Assembly: GCA_039000515.1 (NCBI GenBank)
Contig: JBCFYV010000100.1
Span: forward strand, 33,840,421 to 33,904,420
Direction of reading: 5' to 3'
DNA: 64,000 nt
Origin: Timema cristinae
Taxonomy: Eukaryota > Arthropoda > Insecta > Phasmatodea > Timematidae
Shown here: piece after piece, positions 10,886-22,822 of the stretch
Layout: the number at the start of each line of letters is the position of its first letter
Position numbering within the stretch: position 1 is the stretch's first letter
Made by a program: the position numbers and the translations under genes
Notes under the pieces: model-generated
What the model was told of the DNA's origin: nothing
Database searches by the model: none
Seen by the model: only the letters and a program-made list of their open reading frames with translations

Positions 10886-12231
10886 TCTGGTCCTGGTTTA
10901 TCAAGTTTTCTTTATACAAAGTGATTTTCAAACCCCATTTCATTTCAATTTGGGTACACTTCCTCTAAATTAAACCTTCCTCATCCTTAACTCATTAGCC
11001 CAGACGGGTAGTAATACACGTAACATATTTTTTAAATGCACGGTAAAGTTGTATTGCTGTAAAACCAAGACTGGACAAAACTGTAGAAGGGTGTAAGTTT
11101 CACCTTAAGAATGTCGCTATACGAATGGGTCGCCAAGTAAGGTACAAATATTTGTAGGTAGAAACAATTTATTATAAAACAAAACCACATTTTATATAAC
11201 ATGAAAAAGGAAGACAATATAAAGAAACACCAATAAAACAGAGTTTTATTAAATTAATCCAATATTTTCATATAATCATTTTGTCAGGGCGTAGATGGAC
11301 TGGACACTGCTTTGAACCTCAGGCTACCAACAAAATCTTTCACCCCAAGATGGATTAGGCACTATTAGCATAGTCTAATCTAACCTAACATTTCTCAACC
11401 TCACCTAACCTGTTTACAATATTTCACATAAAAAAATATAATATCACTATCTAAATTTTGTCAGACAAATTTAGTAGTTGAGATTCTTAAAACTTCTTAT
11501 ATCTATCGATATATTTTATATAAATTGTATATTCTTCCATAAGAAATTTTTTTTATTATTCTAGTTTCTATTATTCTAGTTTTTATTATTCTAGTTTCTT
11601 AGCTCATAGGCTTTATACAAATATGTAACGGGCCGCTCATGGCTGTTATAAGCTATGAATACAATTTTTTTTTTTTTCAATGAATAATTTATAAAATAAA
11701 GTTATCTAACTACTTTTTTCCACACAACCTTTCAATTATGTATGCTCACTAAACGAGTAAATGCCATTGTGTGTAAATTACGCCATAAGCTAAACATAAT
11801 TTCACTCATACTCTCTTTAGTATGAACTTTGTCTTAGTAACATGAACTTAGCATTTTATCTCAGTAGGCGTCAAAACTTAATAAATGTATTCAAATTAAC
11901 TTTTCGACTAATTAAATTTCAAAGTTTTATAGGCTGGCTACAGCTAATGAATCATATTTTCCAATTTCATTTTCCTTTGATATTTAAAAAATAAATTTGC
12001 AGATTAAAAAAAGTCACCACCCATGCCCAGGAGAGTTAGCTTATATTTATTTGCTTAAGTATCTTTGAACTTGAAATATCATACTAATGGATGGTTTTAT
12101 TGCATATGATACTTAAAGTGGCATTTATTAATAAAACGTTTATGTCACATATTACCTACCAGATTAACCTAGGTTGAATACCTAAACCTCTGGTATTATT
12201 ATAATAATTTAGTATTTAATACCCGACTTAC
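10886..12231. other. No gene; SINE scraps
   Basis: AT-rich sequence. 10936-11030 (plus) is the 3' part of a family B SINE (cacttcctctaaattaaacc, then agacgggtagtaatacacg). 11290-11350 (minus) is a decayed family A-like tRNA head. Around 11345-11410 there are several cctaa/ctaacct motifs. A 16-17 bp unit containing ttattattctagttt is repeated three times at about 11556-11600. The small frame at 11032-11217 is not recognisable. Confidence 0.4.
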
Positions 12232-12452
12232 CATTTTTGGTGGTCTCACGGCCTAAAGCATTACTTAAGTGATATGCTGGTTTGCCGATGTTGAGATGAT
12301 CAGGGCTAAAATACTAGACGGGTGAACAGAGGGTTTTGTTTTCTTAATAGTTTTCCACATTCTCTTTGCGCAAATGTGTGTAAATTTCCTATAAATTCTA
12401 CCTTCCTTATCCATAATATATTCGCACAACCCAAACGTGTAGTGAAACACAA
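12232..12452 (+). mobile_element. SINE family B copy, diverged
   Basis: Recognised by gacgggtgaacagagggttt, cgcaaatgtgtgtaaatttc, aaattctaccttccttatcc and acaacccaaacgtgtagtga in the expected family B order. The head is strongly eroded. Confidence 0.5.
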
Positions 12453-13475
12453 TTGAAACAAAAACCTGAACTAATATTATATTTATTTACTCGAGGTATT
12501 TAATGTGCAGTTTTCTGAACTGACTGATTGTAGCAGCACACAATAACTTCTAAGAGCGAGAGTGAAAGAGCCTACCAATTTTGCTAGGAAATACATTTTC
12601 TCGTAACTTCAGGGTTATTTTAGATGCCACAAGTTATACGGCTTTACGGCTTTACATCCCATCTAAAGGAAGTTATGCTGCTTATTTTTATCACTCAAGA
12701 GAAATCCGTTGACCCCAGTTTGGTTTGAACCTGAACATAGGATTCTTAGGCAAACACTTTACCCCAAGACTACCAAGGTTGGAACTGACCTAATAAGATA
12801 AGAACGTATTTATAGATTAAGTAACTATTGAAATTTTCCAAGGATTAAAAATATATGTTTCCTAACTCTAGCCAGTCTTTCATAACTGTTCCAAACACAC
12901 CAGTGGTTACATGGTCTAATGTGATAAGCTCGAAATCTACTAGGGGTGGGAATAATAAGATTTAAAAATCTACCTGAGGACCTGTGGTTTAAACATTTAG
13001 TTTATTACCGTGATTTTAACACATTCTATCCATGCTAAATGGGGTTGTGCCTCTTATAAACTTCCTTAATCATTCCTGATCCTTAGAATATCCAATTAAT
13101 AATCATGTGGTGTTAAACGTAATAAATATAATATAAAATATTACACACCCATACTCTGACTTTAATGCTCCAAACTACAAATGTTCACAAAGTTGTGTTG
13201 ACCTGTGACTATACCGTACGTGCCATATACAAAGTTTTCGCTCTTCCATTGTTTTAAAGACATCTTCCTTCGAGGGTCTAGCTAGGTTCCAGAGTGTTGC
13301 AAAAGATTTGATCAGATATTAAAACTACCGCATTGAAATTTTAAAAAACAAACAAAAAAACATAATTTGTTCTTATATACTTAAATTATTTCATATTAAC
13401 AACCCTAAGAAATTATTTATTTGCTCTTTCAATGTAGCTGAAATAGCTATGGTGTATTTGACAAACTATATCCAG
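12453..13475. other. No gene; two SINE relics
   Basis: 12704-12783 (minus) reads as a decayed family A-like tRNA head (plus strand ggtttgaacctgaacatagg with accccaagactaccaagg). 12905-13110 (plus) is a weak family B body. The rest is AT-rich and unrecognised. Confidence 0.35.
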
Positions 13476-14400
13476 GTTGGCTCATATTTATGTATACGAT
13501 TTTAACAAAGTGGTATTATGTAATTAGAAACTGTATTTATTTCATGAATCTATACAATGTTAGAGAACACACAACACACAAATTGAGTCATTCTGTTTCC
13601 CATTGCATAGGCCACCACACCATGTGGACACCGAGGACGATGCACGTCTCCAAACGCAAATTCGCATGTTCCCAAGTCGTTCGGCGCGTGTCTGCAGGAA
13701 TATTGTTGAATTCCCCAAAAATTTGAGACACAAGTGCTGTAATGTTGTGGCCCCCATGGTGGTGCACCTTGTCTTTGAGATGCCTCATAAAATATAAATG
13801 TGGTAGGCTAAAGCCCAGGAATTAGGCTAGCAAGTCCCCGTCTGCCGATCCTCTGATCTGGAAACGTTTCGTCCAACCATTTCTAAGCTGCGTGACCATA
13901 GCGAGACTTGAGCAGCATCCAGTTGCCACCACATTGTGACCAAGTTATATAGTTGAAGCATTAATTGATAGACAGTGTCCTCTAGGAATCCCAGGTCATT
14001 GTGTCAGTAATATCGTTGAAGCAGTATGGATGAGACAGTGTACCAGATGAGGATTTACAGCTAACTGTATTCTGTATTTGTGGTGTCAAAAATAAACGGG
14101 TCAATTACTCCATCGAAAATGACACCACCGCACACCATATCTCCAGGACTCCGCTTTGTTCACCTCAATGTCCACGTTCGGATTTTCGATACACCAGTAC
14201 AAGTAATTTTGACAGTTCATGCTACCTGATAAATGGCATTTTTCTTCATCAGTATATATCACGTGGCGCGTCAGCAAAGGAGTTTCTTAAAGCTTCACAA
14301 GTCAGGCCTAGTTTACTCTACACGCCTGTTGGGATCATCCTCATAGAGTTTAGTGACCAACCGCGGAGAGTAAAGTGGTCAAAGCCATCCAGTAAGAACA
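13476..14400 (-). pseudogene. Mariner/IS630-type transposase remnant
   Basis: On the minus strand the end of the frame reads like LKDKVHHHGGHNI, then a block with FGEFNNIPADTRRTTW and LRLETCIVLG, which is the C-terminal portion of Tc1/mariner (IS630) transposases: the region after the last DDE/D acidic residue, where LKDKVY and NNIPADTLRR-type motifs sit. Upstream pieces in other frames resemble WLDETFP-RIGRRG and, near 14200, NCQNYLYWCIENP. Several frames are needed, so the gene is broken by frameshifts and stops. Its 5' side is interrupted by a family B SINE at 14411-14650. An intact transposase would be about 340 residues and cut and paste DNA at TA sites. Assignment is from motif resemblance; confidence in the superfamily is good, in the exact family low. 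Confidence 0.65.
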
Positions 14401-14410
14401 ATTTTTTTTT

Positions 14411-14650
14411 ATCACCCGTCTTACTATCCGTTCAGGTTATATTCTTTCTAACTACGTAAATGGTTTAGGGAAGAGGACGGTTATATTCAGATGAAGTGTA
14501 TCCGAATTTCCGTGGAGCAAGCTGGTAAACCATTCAGGAAAAGCCGCCTTTAGTACACCCGCTCGAGTTTCGAACCTCGATCTCCCCGTCATTGGCAGTC
14601 TAGTCTACTGCGAGAGATGCGTGTTAGACAATGCGGCCACTGAAGCGGGT
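14411..14650 (-). mobile_element. SINE family B copy, near full length
   Basis: Minus-strand copy. Plus-strand landmarks are acccgtcttactatccgttc (3' segment), cgtggagcaagctggtaaac, tcgagtttcgaacctcgatc (B box) and tggcagtctagtctactgcg, then actgaagcgggt at the head end. It lies at the edge of the dead mariner-type transposase. Confidence 0.75.
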
Positions 14651-15299
14651 TTACAACGTAACCATTTTGGAAGGTCTATGAATAAAGTTAAAATAAAAGC
14701 TATTAATACCTATTCTACTAATAATAAATTAAGGAAAGACAAAAAAAAATTAAACTCTTATTGAAATTTCTTGATCAAGTGTTTGTCAATCTTTTAAAAC
14801 CCTGTTAAAAACTAGGGCACTGTCTAGAGAGTTGCGAACCACCCTCTTTTCTATATAAAAAAAAGAATTAAAAAAGAATCAAGGTGAAGTGGTGTCTATA
14901 TAGGACACACAAAATGAAGTTGACCTGGCACACCACTAGACCCCCAATGACGTCACAAGGAGATAGGAATGTAGAAGGGTTGGGGGAAAAAAAAGAGAAT
15001 AAATAGCGTTAACATCCCATCTTTATAGATTTTTATTTTTTATTTTTTAAGAAAACAATTTAGTTTCTCATTTACTGACACAGAATAAAATAAGATTCCA
15101 CTTCTAACTACAGAATTTTTTTAATGTATTATAATTTGAACTCTTTATAGTGTTTGTTATTTTAGAAACAAGCTCGCCAGCAAAATTCTTCTCCTAACAA
15201 AGTATATTTCCATATTTTTCTCAGTGATGCTGTATTTTAAAAAACAACACTTTTAACCAGTTTTTACTTTCTGACTTTAGCGAACACTACTTTTCAACT
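14651..15299. other. No gene recognised
   Basis: AT-rich DNA with A-runs. Nothing recognised. Confidence 0.5.
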
Positions 15300-15660
15300 C
15301 CCCTCCCCCCCGCCACCCCCACTCACCCCCATATAAACTCGCATGATTGGTTGGCTTGAGCACGTGTTAGATATAGACACCCAATCAAGCTACTCGTGGT
15401 GACTCCAGAAACCCAACGGATCTTCCTAAACCTCTGAGGACCCCTCCGAGGGTGGGAACAAGGTGTAAACCTCAGAGGCAAGGAGGAATACCCCCACAAG
15501 ACGTGCTCTAAGAGAATGAGGAGCTAGACGAAGGAAACTTTGACTCGATTTATACAACCACCAACTAGAGAGAGAGAGAGAGTTCTCTGTGGGGAACAAA
15601 CCACACTGCGCTCCTTTCTTGAACGCGAGGAAAGAAAGTGGTAGAGGGGGTTGTAAAGTT
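15300..15660. promoter_or_regulatory. GC-richer non-repetitive stretch with TATA-like and E-box motifs
   Basis: Unlike its surroundings this segment is near 50% GC and contains a C-rich tract (15300-15325), a TATAAA at about 15333, gattggttgg just after it and a cacgtg E-box at about 15360, followed by a GA run near 15569. It could be promoter or other regulatory DNA, or just another old repeat. No downstream open frame supports a gene. Confidence 0.2.
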
Positions 15661-16035
15661 CTGAAAGAGGAAATTCTCAGTCTACTTAAACAGATATCTA
15701 CTTTTCTGGTAAGGAATAAGAGAAAGCAAGTAAAGTTTTTATAACAAAATATTTTTGTTCAAAATTAATAATTTAGAGAAGGATATTTAGGTTGGGAATT
15801 TAAGAGACACGAGAAAAGGTCAGTATTTTTTACAGTTTTTATATAAAAACTTTTTTTGTTCAAAATAAATATTTCTCCGGTAGAAAAATGAGAGGCTAAT
15901 TTTCTATTCATTCAGTTGAACTAAACAGTTCTTGAATATTTTTCCAAGGTGGTCCTGGAATTTAACAAACAACTTTTCTCTTCATTTAAAAAATATGTCA
16001 TCCAATACTTCAATGCTCATAATAATATTATATTA
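15661..16035 (+). repeat. Dispersed repeat family S, copy 2
   Basis: Same ordered blocks as 2380-2700: ttgttcaaaataaatatttc, gttcttgaatattttt, ttttctcttcatttaaaaaa, tatgtcatccaatacttc and aatgctcat. A family A SINE tail begins at its right end. Unclassified. Confidence 0.4.
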
Positions 16036-16198
16036 TGATTATTATTATTATTATTATTATATCACCGCGTATTACTACCCGTTCGTTTTATACGCACTTA
16101 CGCTAATGTGTAATGGTAAGGTGATTGTGAGATGAAATGGAGGACCTACAGTTTAACGTGGAATCCGAGCCACGGTGGAGCCTGGCATTCTTCCTGCC
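16036..16198 (-). mobile_element. SINE family A, 5'-truncated
   Basis: Minus-strand copy with an ATT-rich tail (16038-16060) followed by the shared 3' segment (plus strand tactacccgttcgttttatac), cacttacgctaatgtgtaat and tacagtttaacgtggaatcc. It stops within the ccacggtggagcctggcatt block, so the tRNA-like head is missing. Confidence 0.8.
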
Positions 16199-16610
16199 AA
16201 GAAAAAGTTAAAGTCTACAGGCCTTGCAGTTGGTGAAATACGTTGATGAATGAGTCGGTGAATCCCAAAACTTTCTACCTTTTTCCATCCTCTTAAGGAC
16301 GAAATTTGAAAAAATCTTCATGTCTCGCCCAATTTTAAAATTTGAAATTTCAAATCTGTCACTGTTGGTTAAAGAATTTTGAAATTTTGAAACCTCCCCC
16401 ACCCCCATTTCACCTCTTAGAGGTCAAATTTCACAATATCCAATCTCAAATATTGCTTAGGGCCTAAAAGAAACCTTCACGCAAAATTTAAATTTTCCAG
16501 GAGACGGAAAATTTTCAATCAATATTTCTGTGAGACAAATTAAACTAATTAAATAGATAATAATAATAATAATAATAACAGTGATAATTAGTAGTAGTAG
16601 TAGTAGTAAA
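16199..16610. repeat. Unclassified dispersed-repeat-like stretch plus AAT/TAG microsatellites
   Basis: 16250-16500 contains two loosely similar blocks (ccatcctcttaaggacgaaa and catttcacctcttagaggtc, each followed by caaattt-like text), resembling the Ccccttaggggtgaaattt type of repeat I associate with many insect genomes. 16558-16610 is AAT and TAG microsatellite. Confidence 0.35.
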
Positions 16611-16614
16611 AAAA

Positions 16615-16862
16615 CACTTGCTTCAGTGATCACATGTTACAACGGCTACTTTCGCAATGTAATAGACTGCCGATGACAGGTATATCGAAGTTCGATTCCC
16701 TTCTGATACACTGAGGTTGGTTTTTCCTAAACGGTTTTCTCTTTCACTCCTCAGAAATGCGGGTGTAGTTCATCTAAATTCAACCTTCCTCAACCTTAGC
16801 AGATTAGAGTTATTAGTACATGGGCGTATAACCCGAACGGATAGTAAGAAGCAGTGCTAAAA
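16615..16862 (+). mobile_element. SINE family B copy, near full length
   Basis: Landmarks in order: cttgcttcagtgatcacatg (eroded head), gtaatagactgccgatgaca, gaagttcgattcccttctga (B box), tttttcctaaacggttttct, aaatgcgggtgtagttcatc, aaattcaaccttcctcaacc, then gcgtataacccgaacggata and an A-rich tail. A well-preserved 3' half. Confidence 0.8.
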
Positions 16863-17456
16863 AAAAGTAGTAAAGAAACAAATAAAGGCGAGCCTTTGTA
16901 GACCCATTATGTTCATAAATCATACTTCAATATCTTATCATCAATAAGTTAACTAAAATAATCTTAAGGCTTGCTCAAACTTTGTCTCATCCCCACCCCC
17001 TTATCAACCGAGCTTCCTATCTACCCCTCCCCCACTCTGTTCCCCCTTTATCCTTCTTATAACCCACTCATCTCTTAACACACTATATTTGGAAGGATAA
17101 TAGGATTGTTCCAATTCTATAATTTAACCCCTCCACTGGAAGCCACCACAGCAGAAAATTTTTATATTCGAAATTTTCGTCTCTGCCATGGATTGTGTAA
17201 ATACTGTGATGAGTGAGTGGGATTTTTGCGTGTTTTTTTTTTTTATAGATTCCATATTATTTGTTTAGAAATTATGAATAAAATAATGTTTTATGCACAA
17301 GAATTTGAAAGAATATGAAGTAAATTATGAAAATTTGATCAAACTACCTTTCGAAAATTTAACTTCGGTATTCTGGCTAAAGGTAGTGTTTCTAGAATAG
17401 GCTATATACTGAGTCAGGTGAAAAAAAATTGACTGTCATTTATTTGTCTTCTATTA
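16863..17456. other. No gene recognised
   Basis: Unrecognised AT-rich sequence with pyrimidine-rich pieces near 16990-17060. Confidence 0.5.
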
Positions 17457-17570
17457 TTCACTAATAGAGGAAATCCAAGTACTTTGCTCCCACTACTTTT
17501 TTACTTGTTAAGAACGTTGTCTACTCGTGACGTCACGACAGGCTAAGAAAGGATTTCCTCTATTAATGAA
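17457..17570. mobile_element. 114-bp MITE-like element with 20-bp inverted ends
   Basis: The left end ttcactaatagaggaaatcc (17458-17477) and the right end ggatttcctctattaatgaa (17551-17570) are reverse complements with one mismatch. The interior is unrelated and includes gtgacgtcac. Non-coding; presumably a tiny non-autonomous DNA transposon. Confidence 0.6.
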
Positions 17571-18635
17571 TTTATGTTTTATTCAGTGAGTTTTAAAAAT
17601 ATAACGTTGAAACTAAAACCATAAATTATTAAATAATTCTAAAAATATTCCTACAATGTCACAAAATTATTATTTTTATTTCAAAATAGTTTTCTTTATA
17701 ATATGTTGTAGATGATTTATAAAAAAAAACTATGTTGTTTAGCTTGGTCACAAAAAATAGCCTCTAGGAATTTTGTTGCAAAAATGTAGATTGAACATAT
17801 CCTTGGTAGAATATGTCTATCTAAAATAGCAAACAAGAAAAAAGTAAGTCAATGTTTTTAAGGCGCAAATATTATATTGGATTGTGTAAACTTGTCAGAG
17901 GAAGAGGGGAAGTGTTATCAGTAGATAAAAAAGAGGTTTCGCAGGGTGAACCTCTCATTTTCTTCCTTCTATTTCTATTTCGTACATTGTGGTCCAAGTT
18001 TGATATAGCTTAGAGTGCCTAGGTATATCAAATTAAGATGCAACCCCTTCGCAAAATAGCTTCAAAATCTCCAAGCACGCAACTTTTTTGAGATTAAGCT
18101 GGAAAACTTGTCAACATTGAACAGAAAGAGAGCCAAGTTAAAGCAGCTTTTATCCATAAAACCTGAATTTCTCTCATAGGTTATATACAGTGTAGTACCT
18201 CAAAAGGGGTTTAATTGAAATGTTCCTACTGCACGAACCATTTCCAGAACTAGATAAAAAAAATAGGGGAAGTGGACATTATAATTAACTTTAGTTAAAA
18301 TGTTTTTTCAAATTCAGCTGAGCTCATGATGGAAGTGCGCCTCTGGACATGTCCCAGAGCGTAAAACGTGAAAGAGATGATCATTTCAAAAGTAGATTTG
18401 ACAGGACCACCCCCTGTTACCCCCGAACTACCACTCCCACCCCAGAAAGCTAATTCAAAAACCAATCTGTTAGTTTATAAGTAGAAGTGGCTAAGTCGAG
18501 GTTTTGTAAGTTATATAGTTAGTGTTAGAATAAGTTTTCAGGATACTAAACTCTCTGGTCTGCTATCCGCTCCTACTAATATATATAATTATTTCAAGGT
18601 TTTGAATTTTATAGACCAAATTTGTATTCTATTCA
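17571..18635. other. No gene recognised
   Basis: AT-rich sequence without recognisable features. Confidence 0.5.
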
Positions 18636-18930
18636 TCACGCAAGAGTTCTTATCTACAGATCCAGAGGTCCCGGTTTCAATCTCTGACTTGCCCAAAATA
18701 TATCTGTGAAGTGATGGGTCTGGAATGGGGTCAAACTCAACTTCTTGGAGACAGTTGAGGAGCTACTTGAACATAGAATTAGCGGCTCTCCTCTAGAAAA
18801 CCGGTGGAGGGTTCATTGTGCTGACCACATGACACCCTCTATCACAAATGCTGGCAGTATATCTGCCAACAGTTGATGGCCTATTGGTCGGTATGACTCG
18901 CTTGCGGGCTGACGCCATGGAGTTTTTTTA
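18636..18930 (+). mobile_element. SINE family C copy
   Basis: A tRNA-like head with B-box-like ggtcccggtttcaatctctg is followed by gatgggtctggaatggggtc, gttgaggagctacttg and gttcattgtgctgacca. The same ordered blocks occur at 40301-40535 and 52580-52800, defining a third tRNA-derived family with a body different from A and B. Confidence 0.5.
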
Positions 18931-19094
18931 TTTAGGTTTTATAAGTTTGTGAAGACAAGTATCCATGTATGAGGACATCTTTCCACCTGTTGAGGTGTTT
19001 TTAAGTTTATCTTCTGAACTGGTTTCGAACTAGTTCGCATCGGGTGGTTATTCATTCCACTGTTATGGGACTAGGGCTAAATTCACTTATACAT

Positions 19095-20545
19095 ACTTAT
19101 ATAATCACGCCATTCCCTTACGTGGTATGCAATAAACTGTGAATATAACTGAAAAACAACTTGTATTTAATCCACACTTAACTATCCTTGCATACTACCT
19201 TCGCTTCAACAACATCCATTCCTAAAACTCTTAATATTTCTCTTTTTCAATAATTTGTTTACCACATTTAGCCACGTCTTAAATGACCTACCCCTTTGAT
19301 TCCCCACACTCTACCTACATATATTTACTTCGTCACTCAATCCACACTCATCCTATCAACATACTCAAACCGACGTAAGACGCTTATTTCACATTGACCT
19401 ATTGGATTCCCTTTCAAACCACTCTCCTTAAGAACCTATTCATTACTTACTGACTCTGTCCATACGAGTTTTCCATATACATTCCTTAGATATCTCATTC
19501 CAACTACATTCACCTTGCTCTTGTGTTTCTCCGGAAAGACCCTAGATTCACATCCATAAAACAATATTGGCGTTAACAAAGTTTTATATACTGCCATCTT
19601 TGATTCTTTTGATACTAGTTCATTGTTTGTAATCAGTCCACATACATCCAACTACTTCGGAGATGAATTCACCCGTCTGTAGATTTCACCATCCATCCTT
19701 CCGTTTTTACACAACATTCTGCCCAGATAAACATCATTCACTTGTTTTAACAGTTTTCCATTTATACTAAGCTTACATAATTTTCTGAACCATCCTTATT
19801 CAAAACCATCACATTGGTTTTGGAGAAATTTATACGAATATCCATTCTGCTTGTCATCACATTCAAACGAATTAATGCATTCTGCAAGTCACTTTTAACC
19901 TATCATTAATACGTCATCATCTAAATATAACAGCACACTCACATTCACATTGTCCATTTGTACGCCAACCGAGTCCTTGTCCCTCATACACCTATCCATA
20001 ACTACATTAAACAACAATGGATACGTAGCACAACCTTGTATAATACCCTACTCAATGTCAAAACTTTCGCTCAAAGCTCCATCCACCTTAACGCACGCTT
20101 TACTTAGTTCATACACAACCATAATTGCATTTACTAACAATGTATCCATACCATACTCTCCAAAAACATTCCAGAACAAACTCCTACTCACACGATCATT
20201 CGCTTTCCCCAAGTCAACGAGTGAGTGCACAATAATCTTTCTTCCTTAATACATTTCTCATCACAATGCTGCAATACAAATATTAGGTCCATTAAACTTC
20301 TACCTAGCGTGAAACCACATTGCACAGCCCAAAATATTGCCCACAGTTTTTTCACGCACCCTCTAAATTAGAACTCTCTCAAAACCTTTGCCCGAAATAC
20401 TCACAAAGCTTAATGCTCCAGAATTCTTGCATTTACTCTTACTGCGTTTGCCTTTTTACAAAGGAACAATGACAGCATTTTTCCAGTTATTAGGATTATT
20501 ACAAATCCCAGCACACGCAAAAAGTCAAAAGATTTAAAAAAATAT
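19095..20545 (-). pseudogene. LINE family L1 reverse transcriptase pseudogene, copy a
   Basis: Minus-strand translation in changing frames follows the order of a non-LTR reverse transcriptase. Near 20500 it reads NPNNWKNAVIVPLYK-like (fingers start). At 20230-20048 a frame contains HSLVDLGKANDRVSR, which matches motif A (F/LVD-x-KAYDRV), then ACVKVDGALSE. At about 19935-19905 LLYLDDDVLM matches motif C (YADD box, with both catalytic aspartates kept). At 19651-19436 come YKTLLTPILFYGCES and MRYLRNVYGKLVWTESVSNE, the thumb and C-terminal part. Frameshifts and stops make it dead. The 3' end lies near 19100, next to a tatacatacttata stretch. The endonuclease domain is not seen; the 5' end is probably truncated, as is usual after target-primed reverse transcription. 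Confidence 0.8.
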
Positions 20546-20784
20546 TTTTTAAATCCAAAAAATATTAAAAATGGCGGAACAACTTTAAAGTCGGTCCAGA
20601 CGTTTCTTTGGAGGTCTCTTGTGGCAAAATGGTAAGACCTATCAAAAAACTGTTCTTAAATTACATTATTTTACATCCGCTTGCAAATAAAATTAATTGG
20701 GGTTTAGGGGGGTAGCTCCCAACGTGAAAAGCGAATATTAAATTATATCTGATCTCATTTTTTTTTTCATCTTAATTTTCATGA
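20546..20784. other. No gene recognised
   Basis: Unrecognised AT-rich sequence. Confidence 0.5.
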
Positions 20785-21025
20785 CACCACCCGTTCCACC
20801 ACCTATCCGGGCTATTCGCATATTTATTTTGGCTTGATTGTGCTTAGGAAGATAAAATTTAGATGAATTTCACCTGCATTTTCGTGGAGTGAAAGTGAAT
20901 GGATATATGTGATTGTTCTGAAGGATTTTACCAGCCTGGATTTAAACTACATATTTCCCGTCATAGGAATATCAGACAATATGAGACTGACACCCTTGTC
21001 ACCGTACCCACCTTTGACCGTAATG
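20785..21025 (-). mobile_element. SINE family B copy
   Basis: Plus-strand landmarks of a minus-strand copy: caccacctatccgggctatt (3' segment), gatgaatttcacctgcattt, ttcgtggagtgaaagtgaat, then ggatttaaactacatatttc in the B-box position. It creates a chance 65-codon frame (20899-21096). Confidence 0.55.
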
Positions 21026-21041
21026 GGGTATTTTATATTCC

Positions 21042-21350
21042 TCACTTACTTACTTCAAGTCATCATGAACTAAAAAAAGTTGATTTCCGCACTTAAGTAC
21101 ACCACCTATCCATATCTTGAGCTAGTTTTATCCAGTCCACCTCATTACACCCTATCCCTATCTTGAGCTAGTTTTAACAAATCCACTTCATTACACCCTA
21201 TCTCTTTCAGGTCTATTCTAAAGTGATCCTCGAATATGCGTCTAGATCTTTCCAATGGTTTCTTCCCATTGGCTTTACCAGTCTCTACTCTCATTTTAAA
21301 ACTAAACTGACATAAAGAATTAACTGTCTTTGAACACACATATGAAAAAT
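21042..21350 (-). pseudogene. LINE family L2 C-terminal fragment with 46-bp duplication
   Basis: The minus-strand frame 21357-21145 contains KANGKKPLERSRRIFEDHF followed by LKEIGCNEVDLLKLAQDRDR, the GRPRxRWEDDIxxDL...LAQDRDxW ending common to LINE reverse transcriptases. The segment encoding CNEVD...LAQDRD is tandemly duplicated with a 46-bp period at about 21110-21206; 46 is not a multiple of three, so the duplication shifts the frame. The 3' tail is an AAGT-type microsatellite (plus strand cttacttacttcaagtcatc). A dead fragment. Confidence 0.65.
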
Positions 21351-21713
21351 TGTTCATGTATAATAAGGGTGAAAGTATAAAAAGATGTCTCTATCGTTTT
21401 GGTGTTCGATTACAATATTTAAAAATAAACATATAAAAAATTATTGTAGTTTCATGTCGTAATAACCGATAGCTTCCCCACATAATAAACTATATATGTA
21501 TATAAAAAATACCCTTTCAATACATCATAATGAAATAAAATCAATCTACTTGATTACTTTTTCATTCATTTCTTTTGAAAAATTGATAGTAGCCCTACTA
21601 TATGGAAAAAAACTGTTTTATCTCAAAAAAGACCGTAACTCTTTTTTCACGTTCTATGAGTGGTTTATATTTACATATAGGTACCAGTTTCAAAATTACA
21701 CTTACCATTGAGC
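21351..21713. other. No gene recognised
   Basis: Very AT-rich DNA. A 71-codon frame at 21496-21711 has no recognisable features. Confidence 0.5.
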
Positions 21714-22110
21714 ATGTGGTCTAAATTTCAGATTAAATTATTCTGGTTTGCCCTGAAAGGGAGGTTGGAGTTCGAATCTTGTTTTATTGTATTGAGTGTG
21801 GATTTTCTCATTCTCTCTCCATTCTCTCTCCACTATATCGCTGTATATTTTTCTATATACTATCTTATTCATGCTTAACACACTAGCATGATTAATATAT
21901 ATGCTTACCCGATTTGGTGGCCACAAGTCTAAGGCACTACGTTCGTAATTTACTAGACAGCTGAAGACGGGAATATCAACGTTTGAGCCCGGTTGGGTGC
22001 ACTGAGAGCGGTTTTTCATTAATGGTTTTTTTACTATTCCTCCAAGCAAATGTGGTTACATTTCCTCTAAGTAAAAGATTCCCCATCCTTAAACTATTAG
22101 AGTAATGATT
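21714..22110 (+). mobile_element. Two adjacent SINE family B copies
   Basis: The first copy (about 21714-21906) has gttggagttcgaatcttgtt, tattgagtgtggattttctc and a short body with catgcttaacacactagcat. The second (about 21908-22110) has gatttggtggccacaagtct, cgtttgagcccggttgggtg, cactgagagcggtttttcat, aagcaaatgtggttacattt and ccccatccttaaactattag. Both are in the same orientation. Confidence 0.6.
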
Positions 22111-22822
22111 ATAATGACAAGGTTAGGATTTGTTTTATTAAACAATATTAATTTATTAGCTATGTTGACATAGACATTTTAGGCTGCCTTTATTTTCTTT
22201 ATAATACTCTGCCTGAATATAGATTTTAGTTTTAAATGAATTGTAACTCTATAATTTAAATAGGAGGAAATATTGAAAATGACTTCTACGTTGGCAAAAC
22301 TTAATTCCTTTTATTAAAACTTAACGGGATGCTGGTTTTTTCTAAAACACATATTATATATTCCCAATATTTCTTATTATTACTTTTACTCAAAATGTTG
22401 GGAAGATTATAAAACAGTGTTTCAATATACCAATAGATATTTAGAGTAAAACCCCATAAAGTTAAAAATGAAATTACAACTACAGTACTATCATTTTAAA
22501 ACTAATACTTTATTTATACGGAGTATTTAATATTTTTTAAAATAAAATTACGAACTTTGAAATGGCGCGTAAAATTTAATTTGCCAAAGGCAGATTAACA
22601 AAGAGTGAATAAAAATCTTAGAACCGTGCGAAATTGAGTTATTCCTTGTTAGATCATAATTCAAACATAATCTATATTTCAATTTAGAATAAAATATATT
22701 CGGAAATTTAAATTTAAAGTAGAGCTAGCCAAGCTCTAATTTTTCTATCATTTTATTTGATATAAGAAATATACTATTCTTACTGAAATTAACCATTCTT
22801 AGTTTAGAAAAACCAAATTAGG
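22111..22822. other. No gene recognised
   Basis: Very AT-rich unrecognised DNA. Confidence 0.5.

Noticed and set aside
13490..13797. Plus-strand frames of 64-78 codons
   Set aside because: Antisense of the dead mariner-type transposase on the minus strand.
19436..20249. Independent small genes on either strand
   Set aside because: The minus frames are pieces of one broken LINE reverse transcriptase, and the plus frame is the antisense shadow.
21738..22049. 103-codon minus frame
   Set aside because: Runs antisense through two SINE family B copies.
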